The position numbers and the translations under genes were made by a program. Source: Saccharicrinis sp963665705 (lineage in GTDB: Bacteria; Bacteroidota; Bacteroidia; Bacteroidales; Marinilabiliaceae). Taken from it: a stretch of DNA of 64,000 bases. The notes under the pieces were generated by a model. The model ran no database searches. It saw only the letters and a list, made by a program, of their open reading frames with translations, and had not been told where the DNA came from. Shown here piece by piece: positions 1-7,284 of this stretch. The stretch is from the NCBI GenBank assembly GCA_963665705.1, contig OY762448.1, forward strand, positions 1,550,001-1,614,000, written 5' to 3'. The number at the start of each line of letters is the position of its first letter. The stretch's first letter is position 1.

Positions 1-669
1 TTTAGAGCGGTCAGCATCTTTTATGGTAATCTCATCCTGAAAAAAAACCAACTCAACAGTTGACAAAACGCAATCTTTGTTTTTAAATAAGAGATAACAG
101 GCAATTGTTGGTTTGCCATCTCTTAATAAGTTTTGTTTTAATAAAAAAGATAAAGGATCTTCAGAGATGTTTTTTCCTTTACTTTTCAATTTTTCTATTG
201 CTTTTTGTACTTTATCAAGAGAAATATCATCTATTGATATATCCGAATTTGTTTGGTTATCCCAGCTTGTATTGAGCGACCTAAGGTGCATGTTAGCTAC
301 TTCACCCGGAGCTAACTGATGGTTTGAATTTTTTATTCGTTTAAAATACTTTCCTTGTGTAGCAACTGGTTTTATAGGATATTCTTGTACATAGATTCTA
401 ACAATTTCTTTGTCTTCTATATTTAAAATTTCAGCATCAGGGATAATTTCAGGAGCAGTTTTATATTTTACTTCATTAATCCATTGCTGAATGGTTTCTT
501 GGTTTACATCAATTCCTGTTATATTTCCTTCATCAGACACACCAATCAAAATACTTCCTCCTTTAGTATTAGAAAAAGCTACCAAAGTTTCAATTGCTGC
601 ACGGTTGAAATTCATTTTGAATTCAACTTTTAGCGATTCTCCCTGGTTTATGATATTGGTGATATCCAT
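1..669 (-). CDS. AlbA_2/Schlafen-type ATP-binding protein (3' end outside window)
   Basis: An uninterrupted minus-strand frame runs from the ATG at 669-667 to base 1, giving 223 codons with no stop, so the C-terminus lies outside the window. The N-terminus starts MDITNIINQGESLKVEFK and continues with a segment containing AFSNTKGGSILIGVSDEGN. This is the pattern of the Schlafen AlbA_2 domain (E-x-K, then F-x-N-x-x-G-G, then G-V-x-D). Further on, a region containing GKYFKRIKNSNHQLAPGE matches the family's usual middle segment. Such proteins are usually annotated as ATP-binding or transcriptional-regulator-like, and their biochemical role is mostly unsettled. It lies downstream of cysC on the same strand, but 575 bp of repeats separate them, so co-transcription is unlikely. 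A TTG codon 12 codons upstream is an alternative start. Confidence 0.85.
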   Translation of the reverse strand, partial: MDITNIINQGESLKVEFKMNFNRAAIETLVAFSNTKGGSILIGVSDEGNITGIDVNQETIQQWINEVKYKTAPEIIPDAEILNIEDKEIVRIYVQEYPIKPVATQGKYFKRIKNSNHQLAPGEVANMHLRSLNTSWDNQTNSDISIDDISLDKVQKAIEKLKSKGKNISEDPLSFLLKQNLLRDGKPTIACYLLFKNKDCVLSTVELVFFQDEITIKDADRSK

Positions 670-871
670 GTAGCTATTGGTTGTTGGTAAAATGATTGCT
701 AGCAAGTTTATTTTCTGTTATTGAATAAACGCTAATCCTCTCTGATTAATTAGACTGTTAAATTGTTTCTTTGTATACTTTGTGAAAATATCTTTGAGTT
801 CTTTGTGGTTAAGATACATAAAATTAGTCAATTGTGTTTTGTGTAGCTTTTCTGATCACTGTTGATTAAGT

Positions 872-923
872 GTGGATTTGTATATCTGTTAATTTGGTTA
901 TTTGGCAATTTGTTTATTTGCAT
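872..923. repeat. Period-8 degenerate repeat, single arm
   Basis: Consecutive 8-mers fit the pattern GTTnATTT (GTGGATTT, GTATATCT, GTTAATTT, GGTTATTT, GGCAATTT, GTTTATTT). The facing complementary arm found in the other spacers is missing here. The patch runs directly into the first copy of the ~100 bp dispersed repeat. Confidence 0.75.
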
Positions 924-1026
924 ACTGCTTATAATCTACCCTTATAAACCACCCCGTCAGAAACTCGTGCCTCGTATCTGCCACCCCTCCTTAAAAAGTA
1001 GGGGAGTGTTTTGCTTCGGGGGAATT
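924..1026. repeat. Dispersed ~100 bp repeat, copy 1
   Basis: This copy is nearly identical to 1089-1191 and to 10711-10802. The shared core contains ACCACCCCGTCAGAAACTCG, then CTGCCACCCCTCCTT and AGTAGGGGAGTGTTTTGCTT. The CCCCTCCTT/AGTAGGGG part can form a hairpin with one mismatch. No coding potential is apparent. It resembles the non-coding dispersed repeats common in Bacteroidota intergenic regions. Confidence 0.85.
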
Positions 1027-1032
1027 CAGTAT

Positions 1033-1096
1033 TCACTTTATAATTCTCAGTCTTCAGTAATAGGTTTACTGCGTACTGTACACTGGCAACTGCTTA
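1033..1096. repeat. Period-7 CAGT/ACTG repeat patch
   Basis: CAGT units on the left (TCTCAGTCTTCAGT) are followed by ACTG units on the right (TTTACTGCGTACTGTACACTG), spaced by about seven bases. The two arms are thus partly complementary. The patch sits between the two copies of the dispersed repeat. Confidence 0.7.
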
Positions 1097-1191
1097 TAAT
1101 CTACTCTTATAACCACCCCGTCAGAAACTCGTACCTCGTATCTGCCACCCCTCCTTGAAAAGTAGGGGAGTGTTTTGCTTCGAGGGGAATT
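1089..1191. repeat. Dispersed ~100 bp repeat, copy 2
   Basis: A second near-identical, same-orientation copy starting 165 bp after copy 1. It matches copy 1 from ACTGCTTATAATCTAC through GGGGAATT with a few substitutions and one single-base indel. It continues directly into another period-7 patch. Confidence 0.85.
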
Positions 1192-1192
1192 A

Positions 1193-1243
1193 AGTCTTCA
1201 GTTTACAGTCCTCAGGTTACTGCTGACTGCCTACTGCGTACTT
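1193..1243. repeat. Period-7 CAGT/ACTG repeat patch
   Basis: CAGT units (TCTTCAGTTTACAGTCCTCAG) are followed by ACTG units (TTACTGCTGACTGCCTACTG). The patch abuts the 3' end of cysC. Confidence 0.7.
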
Positions 1244-1244
1244 A

Positions 1245-1832
1245 TTATTTCTGAACTTTTTCTAAAACGTATTCAAGGGCTTTTTCGATTCCATTTTCGA
1301 TGCTTAGTTCATCGGTGTTTATGGTGATGTCTGCATCGTCTGGTCTGTCGAATGGTGCGTCTAGTCCTGTGAAGTTTTTGATTTCGCCGGCAATGGCTTT
1401 TTTGTATAAACCTTTGGGATCGCGTTGTGCACAGGTGTTGAAACTGGCGTCTACAAATATTTCAATAAAGTCGTTGGTACCTATAATCTCTCTTGCCATA
1501 TGGCGAATATCGTTGGTAGGGGAGACAAAGGCATTGAGTGTAATGATACCGCAGTTTAAAAACAGTTTGTTGACTTCAGCAATACGACGTATGTTTTCAG
1601 TACGGTCTTCATCGGTAAATCCCAGGTTTTTATTAATACCAGAACGAATGTTATCTCCATCTAATACCTGAGTAAAATAACCTTTTTCTGCTAAGGCTTT
1701 TTCCAGTCCGCTAGCTAAGGTACTTTTTCCTGATCCACTTAGTCCGGTAATCCAGATCACTTTGGCATTTTGTTTTAGGTATTGTTCTTTGTCGGTGCGG
1801 GTTAGGTATATGTCTGTTGGGTGGATGTTCAT
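1245..1832 (-). CDS. cysC: Adenylylsulfate kinase (APS kinase)
   Basis: The 195-residue length is typical of stand-alone APS kinases. It shows the P-loop GLSGSGKST near residues 30-38, the DGDNIR substrate motif, an NLGFT segment, AFVSP, and the conserved lid region with GLYKKA. The enzyme phosphorylates adenosine 5'-phosphosulfate to PAPS in the cytoplasm. The usual partners (sulfate adenylyltransferase subunits CysD/CysN, PAPS reductase or a sulfotransferase) are not in the window. Its place at the end of a polysaccharide-type region could mean PAPS supply for sulfation, but that is inference. Upstream lies a period-8 repeat spacer and the four-helix-bundle gene, so it probably has its own promoter. 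Confidence 0.93.
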   Translation of the reverse strand: MNIHPTDIYLTRTDKEQYLKQNAKVIWITGLSGSGKSTLASGLEKALAEKGYFTQVLDGDNIRSGINKNLGFTDEDRTENIRRIAEVNKLFLNCGIITLNAFVSPTNDIRHMAREIIGTNDFIEIFVDASFNTCAQRDPKGLYKKAIAGEIKNFTGLDAPFDRPDDADITINTDELSIENGIEKALEYVLEKVQK

Positions 1833-1837
1833 TTTTT

Positions 1838-1943
1838 TAATTGCTTATTTGTTTATTTGTTTATCTGTTTATTCGTAAATTTGCAGATTTGGTTACTATT
1901 CTATTTTTAAATTCACAAATCAGCATATGCCCAAATAAACAGA
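1838..1943. repeat. Period-8 repeat with inverted arms
   Basis: The left arm is a run of 8-mers of the GTTTATTT type. A ~25 bp AT-rich centre follows, then right-arm units of the CAAATnnA type ending in AAATAAACAGATT. The right arm approximates the reverse complement of the left, so the whole spacer could fold into an imperfect hairpin. It fills the gap between cysC and the four-helix-bundle gene. Confidence 0.75.
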
Positions 1944-2303
1944 TTATTGTATCAGTCGTTTATAAAAGGCATTTATTTTATTTGAAAGTTCAGAAATTTC
2001 TGTTTTGAGTTTGTTTAGTGATTCATCATTAATAAAGCCCAAGTCATTTGAAAGTATGAGTTGATTTACTACCTCCAGTAGACTTGTGAATGCGATTTCT
2101 ATAAATCTTGCTTTATCTTTAATGGAAGATCTTCCTGAACCTTCTGCAATATTTGATGAAATGGAAACTGCAGCTCTACGTAATTGATTGGTTATTCCAA
2201 ATTTTTCTGTTTCTGGAAATGAACCTGTGGTTTTGTATATGTTTTTTACCAAGACTCTTGATAGCTGCCAGATTTCGAGTTTCTCAAAGTTGTATTGGTA
2301 CAT
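1944..2303 (-). CDS. Four helix bundle protein (23S rRNA IVP/S23-like)
   Basis: The 119-residue protein has the diagnostic features of the four-helix-bundle/23S intervening-sequence protein family: N-terminal YNFEKLEIWQLSRVLVKNIY, the central NQLRRAAVSISSNIAEGSGR, then FIEIAFTSLLEVVNQLILS. Family members occur in rRNA intervening sequences and also scattered in Bacteroidota genomes, often near polysaccharide genes. Their function is not established. No rRNA is present here. A second, broken copy lies at 3957-4313. Both copies are flanked by period-8 repeats. Confidence 0.9.
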   Translation of the reverse strand: MYQYNFEKLEIWQLSRVLVKNIYKTTGSFPETEKFGITNQLRRAAVSISSNIAEGSGRSSIKDKARFIEIAFTSLLEVVNQLILSNDLGFINDESLNKLKTEISELSNKINAFYKRLIQ

Positions 2304-2402
2304 AGTTTATGTTTATCTGTTAATGCGTTTATTAGTAATTCTCTTATTTGCTCATTTGTTTTGTCAAATTAACAAATATACAATTTAGCAAATAAACAGA
2401 TT
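2304..2402. repeat. Period-8 repeat with inverted arms
   Basis: 8-mers such as GTTTATCT and GTTAATGC give way to AAATTAAC/AAATATAC/AAATAAAC units next to the following gene. The arms are imperfectly complementary. The repeat fills the spacer between two minus-strand genes. Confidence 0.7.
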
Positions 2403-3833
2403 TTATTCATTGTCCATATACACCGATGAGCAAAGCAGTGTTTTCATGAAGATGTTTTTTATGCTTAGATGTTGAAATAGCTCTTCTGACTCTGGAAAAT
2501 CTTCATAGAGGCAATAAAGTAGGGAGTCGAGCATAAGGTAATCCTGTTGCGAAACATAGTATTCTGCAATGGCGTTTATGACTTCAAAAAATTCAATAGG
2601 GTGTAATGAATCACGACCCTTAAATAGAGCATAGAGTATATCTTCCTGTTCAGTCTCTAAGAGTGGTTTAATCAATGTGCTTTTACCCTCATTTATGATT
2701 ACCAGTTTATCCTCAAGTATTTCAAGGAGTCGGTAATTGGGGTGCACTTTTCTAAAGTCTTTGATTTGTTTTAATAACTCAGCAAATTCCTCTTTTTTAG
2801 AAGCACTAAATTCCAGTTCTTTAATTAATATATATTTAAAATACGGAATGTCAGGATATTCTTTGATCTTTTGTTTAATGATTTCCGGATCTTCAGCTTC
2901 TTCAATTTCATCAATACATAACAGTACTTTTTCAAGTAATTCAGGTGAATTTTCCTGATTAAAGCCAAGTAACTGTTCAGGAAAAGTAGCCATTATATCC
3001 ATATCAAACATTCCAAATATGCTATCTCTGGATTCTTCTATTGTGTCGATACCAAAGTAGTTGTAAAATAGTCGGTCTGTTATAATTGCCAATTCTGTGC
3101 CTGACTCTTCTTCTTCACTGGGATCAATTTCCTGATCTAGTAGTCTCTTGAGATTATTTATATCAATCTCCCTTTCTGATTCAGGATCTTCGTATATCAA
3201 GTCGTATAAAATATCGTCATCTTCCTCTTCTTCATCCTCCCATTCATGATTATCAAAAGGGTCGCTTTCGTCTTTTAGAATTACCTGATCAGGTCCTAAT
3301 GATTCACTTAACAGATTGTAAAGTTTGTTTGCTTCATGGAAGTTATCTTCATATTGAGTAATAACCGGTTTCCCATTTTGTCCACACTCAATATCAATCA
3401 AATCCACATTGTCATTGTCCTCCTCAAGGAAATACATGGTTGTTTTTGAAAAATCTTTGTGTGGTTTTAAATCTAAATCCAGTGCAAACTCATATCCTGC
3501 AAAAATGATGTTATGAGCCAGTTTGTAATCTATTTTTATAAATTCATAAGCACTATGCATTTCATCCAGATATTCATCATATTCAAGATGACTAATGTTA
3601 AATTGAAACCCTGTGTCTTTAACCCCTGTACAATAAAGGTCAACGAGGAAACTAGCTGAAGAAATATTGCCGTTACTATGTTTACGGGCAATCGTTATAT
3701 TAGCCATCTTTTTATGATTCCAATCTTCATTTACCCAGCACTCCAGGATAGGAAGACTTCTGGCTTTTTGGCGAATATAGTTTTCTGGGCTTAGTTGTTG
3801 AGGTTGTTTATTTGTCTTTTTTCTTTTGGACAT
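2403..3833 (-). CDS. Hypothetical acidic protein, 476 aa
   Basis: I do not assign a function. The first ~120 residues (with YIRQKARSLPILECWVN, ANITIARKH, FLVDLYCTGVKDTGFQFN) look like a compact alpha/beta domain. I recall similar N-termini in unnamed Bacteroidota proteins, but cannot verify this. Residues ~200-245 are strongly acidic (runs of E and D) and probably disordered. The C-terminal half is helical and could be a TPR-like solenoid. There is no signal peptide or membrane segment, so it is probably cytoplasmic. It lies between the two copies of the four-helix-bundle gene and is separated from both by period-8 repeats. Confidence 0.75.
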   Translation of the reverse strand: MSKRKKTNKQPQQLSPENYIRQKARSLPILECWVNEDWNHKKMANITIARKHSNGNISSASFLVDLYCTGVKDTGFQFNISHLEYDEYLDEMHSAYEFIKIDYKLAHNIIFAGYEFALDLDLKPHKDFSKTTMYFLEEDNDNVDLIDIECGQNGKPVITQYEDNFHEANKLYNLLSESLGPDQVILKDESDPFDNHEWEDEEEEDDDILYDLIYEDPESEREIDINNLKRLLDQEIDPSEEEESGTELAIITDRLFYNYFGIDTIEESRDSIFGMFDMDIMATFPEQLLGFNQENSPELLEKVLLCIDEIEEAEDPEIIKQKIKEYPDIPYFKYILIKELEFSASKKEEFAELLKQIKDFRKVHPNYRLLEILEDKLVIINEGKSTLIKPLLETEQEDILYALFKGRDSLHPIEFFEVINAIAEYYVSQQDYLMLDSLLYCLYEDFPESEELFQHLSIKNIFMKTLLCSSVYMDNE

Positions 3834-3956
3834 ATGTTGTTGTATATCTGTATTTTTGTTAATCTGTTAATCTGTTAATTTGGCGATTTGGTTATTTGAA
3901 GATTAGTGTTATCTATTTATTTTTACAAATACGCAAATCAACAAAAGTACAGATCA
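3834..3956. repeat. Period-8 repeat with inverted arms
   Basis: This is the clearest example of the phase: GTTAATCT, GTTAATCT, GTTAATTT, GGCGATTT, GGTTATTT in a row. A short AT-rich centre follows, then ACAAATACGCAAATCAACAA as the facing arm. Confidence 0.8.
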
Positions 3957-4313
3957 TTAAGTCAGTCGTTTATGAAATGCGTTTATTTTATTGGATAGTT
4001 CGGTTATTTCTGTTTTGTGTTTATTTAATTCTTCTTTAGTGATAAAATTCAGATCATTTGATAGTATGAGTTGATTTACTACTTCTAGTAGACTTGTGAA
4101 TGCGAATTCTATAAATCCTGCTTTATCTTTATTGGAAGATCTTCATGAACCTTCTGTAATATTTGAGGATATAGAAACCGTAGCTCTTCTGAGTTGATTG
4201 GTTAATCCAAATTTTTCTGTGTCAGGGAATGATTCTGTGGTTTTATATATGTTTCTTACTAGGACTCTGGATAATTGACATATTTCCAGTTTCTCAAAGT
4301 TATATTGGTACAT
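3957..4313 (-). pseudogene. Four helix bundle protein, inactivated by one nonsense codon
   Basis: Reading from the ATG at 4313-4311 gives 118 codons that align without gaps to the intact copy at 1944-2303, roughly four-fifths identical by eye. The one disabling change is codon 57, a TGA (plus-strand bases 4143-4145), where the intact gene has the GGA of the GSGRSS motif. The frame stays open afterwards to a normal TAA at 3957. The conserved Trp near residue 12 is Cys here. A duplication followed by relaxed selection explains this. Recoding is less likely. Confidence 0.9.
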
Positions 4314-4453
4314 AGATTTGTTTATTCGTTAATCTGTTAATCTGATTATTTGTTTTATTTGCTAATTCGTGGATTTGAATGCTATAAATCATCAAATCTT
4401 ACAAATCCAACAAATAGACAAATTAACAAATTAGCCAATGGGCAAATGAACAA
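4314..4453. repeat. Period-8 repeat with inverted arms
   Basis: The left arm carries GTTTATTC, GTTAATCT, GTTAATCT. The right arm carries ACAAATCCAACAAATAGAC followed by AAATTAAC, AAATTAGC and AAATGAAC units. It occupies the whole spacer between the pseudogene and the epimerase gene. Confidence 0.8.
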
Positions 4454-5422
4454 TTATACCTTATAATATTCTCTGTACCACTTTACAAATCTTTTTAGTC
4501 CTTCTTCGAGTGGGGTGTTGGGGTTGAAATTGGTTGCTTTTCTTAGGTTTTCTGTGTCGGCATAGGTAGCTACAACATCTCCTTTTTGCATCGGGAGGTA
4601 TTCTTTATTAGCTTCTTTACCAATCAATTTTTCAAGTGTTTCAATAAAATATCCCAATTCAACCGGGTTATGATTTCCTATATTGTATAGTTTATAAGGT
4701 GTTTCTGCGTCAGGAGCTACATTAACGAGCTCTTTAATTGCTTTGGTAATATCATCAACATAAGTGAAATCACGTTTCATTTTACCATGGTTAAAGATTT
4801 TTATGGTATTTCCTTCTATGATGTTTTTGGTAAAAGAGAAATAGGCCATGTCAGGTCGTCCCCATGGTCCATATACTGTAAAAAAACGTAGTCCTGAAGT
4901 TGGTATTTTGTAAAGGTTACTATAGCTGTGAGCCATCACTTCATTTGCCTTTTTTGTTGCGGCATACAATGAAACTGGTTCATCTGTTTTTTGCTCAGTA
5001 GAAAAAGGTATCTGATCAGAGTTGCCATACACAGAGCTGGATGAAGCATAAATTAGATGTTTAACCGGATAATTACGACAAGCCTCAAGAATATTAATAA
5101 AGCCAATCAGGTTACTATCAATATATTTATATGGTTTTTCGATGCTGTAACGAACTCCTGCCTGAGCTGCAAGGTTAATAACGTAATCGAACTTTTCTTT
5201 TTTGAATAAATCATCCAAAGCATCTTTATCACAAATGCTCATGGTGTAAAAACGGAAGTTGTTTAATTTTTTAAGTTGTTGTAATCGGTCTAATTTCAGG
5301 TTGACATCATAATATGCGTTGATGGTATCAATACCTACAATATCATAATTGTGTTTGCATAACTCCTGTGTTAAGTGAAAGCCAACAAAACCTGCTGTTC
5401 CTGTAATTAATATTTTTTCCAT
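4454..5422 (-). CDS. NAD-dependent epimerase, UDP-glucuronate 4-epimerase-like
   Basis: This 322-residue extended short-chain dehydrogenase/reductase has the Rossmann motif GTAGFVG (residues 8-14), the catalytic SSS...YAATK (Tyr153, Lys157) and the family signature YGPWGRPDMA. The segment NAYYDVNLKLDRL is typical of the UDP-glucuronate 4-epimerase branch. It would interconvert UDP-sugars for surface polysaccharide in the cytoplasm. It follows the nucleotide-sugar dehydrogenase at 5806-7101 on the same strand, 383 bp away, with transposon debris between them. UDP-GlcNAc or UDP-Glc 4-epimerase activity cannot be excluded. Confidence 0.88.
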   Translation of the reverse strand: MEKILITGTAGFVGFHLTQELCKHNYDIVGIDTINAYYDVNLKLDRLQQLKKLNNFRFYTMSICDKDALDDLFKKEKFDYVINLAAQAGVRYSIEKPYKYIDSNLIGFINILEACRNYPVKHLIYASSSSVYGNSDQIPFSTEQKTDEPVSLYAATKKANEVMAHSYSNLYKIPTSGLRFFTVYGPWGRPDMAYFSFTKNIIEGNTIKIFNHGKMKRDFTYVDDITKAIKELVNVAPDAETPYKLYNIGNHNPVELGYFIETLEKLIGKEANKEYLPMQKGDVVATYADTENLRKATNFNPNTPLEEGLKRFVKWYREYYKV

Positions 5423-5481
5423 TTTTATATGTTGTTGATTGGTTAATTTGATAATTCGTAATTTGTTGATTTGGCGATTTG
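5423..5481. repeat. Period-8 repeat, short arm
   Basis: Units such as GTTAATTT, GATAATTC, GTAATTTG, GTTGATTT and GGCGATTT lie upstream of the epimerase gene. The repeat abuts the point where the transposase remnant's reading frame breaks off, as if it had replaced the deleted part of the element. Confidence 0.65.
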
Positions 5482-5544
5482 TTAATGGTTTTCTCTACCT
5501 TGAACGGCAAAAACATATTGAACGAAAAGTTGTGTATTGGCCAT
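5482..5544 (-). pseudogene. Remnant of a REP-associated/IS200-type tyrosine transposase
   Basis: The minus-strand ATG at 5544-5542 opens MANTQLFVQYVFAVQGREN and then stops at codon 21. This resembles the N-terminus I associate with Bacteroidota IS200/REP-associated transposases (a MANTY-x-Q-x-x-x-Q-x-VFAVKGR-type start). Everything past ~19 codons is gone. Upstream on the same strand lie two short GGGC-loop-GCCC hairpins, as expected for a REP pair. The assignment rests on a short stretch, so the exact family is uncertain. Confidence 0.65.
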
Positions 5545-5562
5545 AATAAAAACCTAAGATAA

Positions 5563-5626
5563 CAGGGCTAACGCCCCTATGTTTATTTACTAAATCTTTT
5601 TCACTTAGAAATTAGGGCTACGCCCC
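5563..5626. repeat. REP-like hairpin pair
   Basis: Two related motifs, AGGGCTAACGCCCCTA and AGGGCTACGCCCCT, occur ~47 bp apart. Each has a GGGC/GCCC stem with a 3-4 base loop. They lie directly upstream of the transposase remnant and are probably the REP sequences mobilised or bound by that transposase family. Confidence 0.7.
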
Positions 5627-5805
5627 TCAGTATAATGCCAAAAAGATAAAACAGATTTAAAATACTAAAAAATAAGCATGTATAAAGAATTTCTACTCAC
5701 TATGTTTTTATATTATTTTTTTAATCAAAAGTTAAATACATTACAAGATAGAGCATGCAATAGCTTTATTCAGAAAATGCAATACAAAACTATAGCCTAA
5801 TGGTT

Positions 5806-7101
5806 TTATAAACGATTGTCAATGATGTTTTTTGGTAATACTGATTTTATATCATAGATAACTGCAGAATCGTTTTTTTTATATTTCTCCAGGTCTAGAT
5901 TCCGGAACTCATTATGAGCTACGGCAAGAATAATTGCATTGTATTTTTTATTTTCAATATATGCAATTTTATTATGGTTACATAATCCGTATTCGTGTTG
6001 TACATCATCCGGTCTGGCCCAGGGATCGTATACATCTACATGGCAACCATAATCTTTTAGTTCAGTGATTACATCAATGGCTTTGGAATTTCTGATGTCG
6101 GGACAATTTTCTTTAAAGGTAATACCCAAACAAAGTACTTTACTATCCTTAATGGTATTTCTTTTACGAATCATCAGTTTAACCACCTGAGATGCAATCC
6201 ATGAACCCATACCATCGTTCATTCTTCTGCCGGCTAGTATAATTTCCGGTTTATAACCACTTTCCTGAGCTTTTTGTGCCAGGTAGTAAGGGTCAACACC
6301 TATGCAGTGACCTCCCACTAAACCCGGTGTAAAGGGAAGGAAATTCCACTTTGTTCCTGCGGTTTCTAAGACCTGCTGTGTGTCAATATCTAGTTTGTCA
6401 AAAATCTTTGCCAATTCATTTACAAAAGCAATGTTAATATCGCGTTGGCTATTTTCTATTACTTTAGCAGCTTCAGCAACTTTTATTGAAGGTGCTTTAT
6501 AGGTTCCTGCTGTGATTATTGATTTATACAGATGGTCAACTTTTTCAGCAATTTCAGGAGTAGAACCTGAGGTCACCTTTAATATTTTTGTAATGGTATG
6601 TACTTTATCACCCGGGTTGGTCCTTTCCGGGGAGTAACCTACAAAAAAGTCCTTGTTGTATGATAATCCGCTGTTTTTCTCTAAGATAGGAACGCATTCC
6701 TCTTCTGTTAATCCTGGATATACGGTGGATTCGTATATGACAATATCATTTTTACTTAATACCTGTGCAACAGTTTCGCTGGCTTTAAACAGAGGTGTTA
6801 ATACGGGATGATTGCTTTTATCAATGGGTGTGGGAATGGTTACAATATAATAATTGCAATCTTTTATAAATTGGGTGTTGGTTGTTAATGTTAAGCCAGT
6901 GTGATTTGAAGGATTGGAAATAACCTCTTTTAATTCATAGTCATTAACCTCTAATGTAAGATCAATACCTTGGTTTAATTCGTTTACCCTTTTTGCGTTT
7001 ATATCAAAACCAATAGTATGGTATTTTTTTGCAAAAGCTACAGCTAATGGAAGTCCAACGTATCCTAACCCAATAATTGCAATTTTTATATCCTTATTCA
7101 T
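5806..7101 (-). CDS. Nucleotide-sugar dehydrogenase (UDP-HexNAc/UDP-Glc 6-dehydrogenase family)
   Basis: The 431-residue protein has the N-terminal NAD site GLGYVGLPLA (residues 11-20), the central helical domain, and the catalytic cysteine in GGHCIGVDPYYLAQ (Cys266). The C-terminal domain has FKENCPDIRNSKAIDV. These features match the WbpA/WbpO/TviB branch, which oxidises C6 of a UDP-sugar to the uronic acid in two NAD-dependent steps. It follows the UpxY gene on the same strand. With the downstream epimerase it would make uronic-acid precursors for capsule or exopolysaccharide. No glycosyltransferase or flippase genes are in view, so the polymer is unknown. Confidence 0.92.
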   Translation of the reverse strand: MNKDIKIAIIGLGYVGLPLAVAFAKKYHTIGFDINAKRVNELNQGIDLTLEVNDYELKEVISNPSNHTGLTLTTNTQFIKDCNYYIVTIPTPIDKSNHPVLTPLFKASETVAQVLSKNDIVIYESTVYPGLTEEECVPILEKNSGLSYNKDFFVGYSPERTNPGDKVHTITKILKVTSGSTPEIAEKVDHLYKSIITAGTYKAPSIKVAEAAKVIENSQRDINIAFVNELAKIFDKLDIDTQQVLETAGTKWNFLPFTPGLVGGHCIGVDPYYLAQKAQESGYKPEIILAGRRMNDGMGSWIASQVVKLMIRKRNTIKDSKVLCLGITFKENCPDIRNSKAIDVITELKDYGCHVDVYDPWARPDDVQHEYGLCNHNKIAYIENKKYNAIILAVAHNEFRNLDLEKYKKNDSAVIYDIKSVLPKNIIDNRL

Positions 7102-7284
7102 TGATATATAGTTTTATATATCTATTAGTTATTGGATTAAACAGTACGGTATGATACATGAAAAATTGAGGGATTTTATACAGCTTCGCTAATGTCAGTC
7201 CCAAATTAATGAGGTGAACAGGAATTATCATTCCCTGGAAATGCCTTAGTAAAGATCATTGGCATTTTTATATGTAAAGAGAAA

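Larger units (their letters stand above)
670..1244. other. Repeat-filled intergenic region
   Basis: No credible gene lies in this stretch. It holds one arm of the period-8 repeat (872-923), two copies of the ~100 bp dispersed repeat (924-1026 and 1089-1191), and two patches of the period-7 CAGT/ACTG repeat (about 1033-1096 and 1193-1243). Open frames across it consist of repeat sequence and have no protein-like features. Confidence 0.8.

Noticed and set aside
862..1158. 98-codon plus-strand open frame
   Set aside because: It consists of period-8 repeat and two copies of the dispersed repeat. It has no protein-like composition, and the same sequence at 10.7 kb is read in another context.
1944..2303. 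rRNA intervening sequence (23S IVP context)
   Set aside because: The protein belongs to that family, but no 23S rRNA sequence flanks it.
3957..4313. Selenocysteine or other recoding at the in-frame TGA
   Set aside because: The intact paralogue has GGA (Gly) at this codon, not Cys. No SECIS-like structure is apparent, and further substitutions at conserved positions point to a pseudogene.
872..5481. CRISPR array
   Set aside because: The repeated units are 7-8 bp, degenerate and contiguous. There are no constant 25-40 bp repeats with unique spacers, and no cas genes are present.
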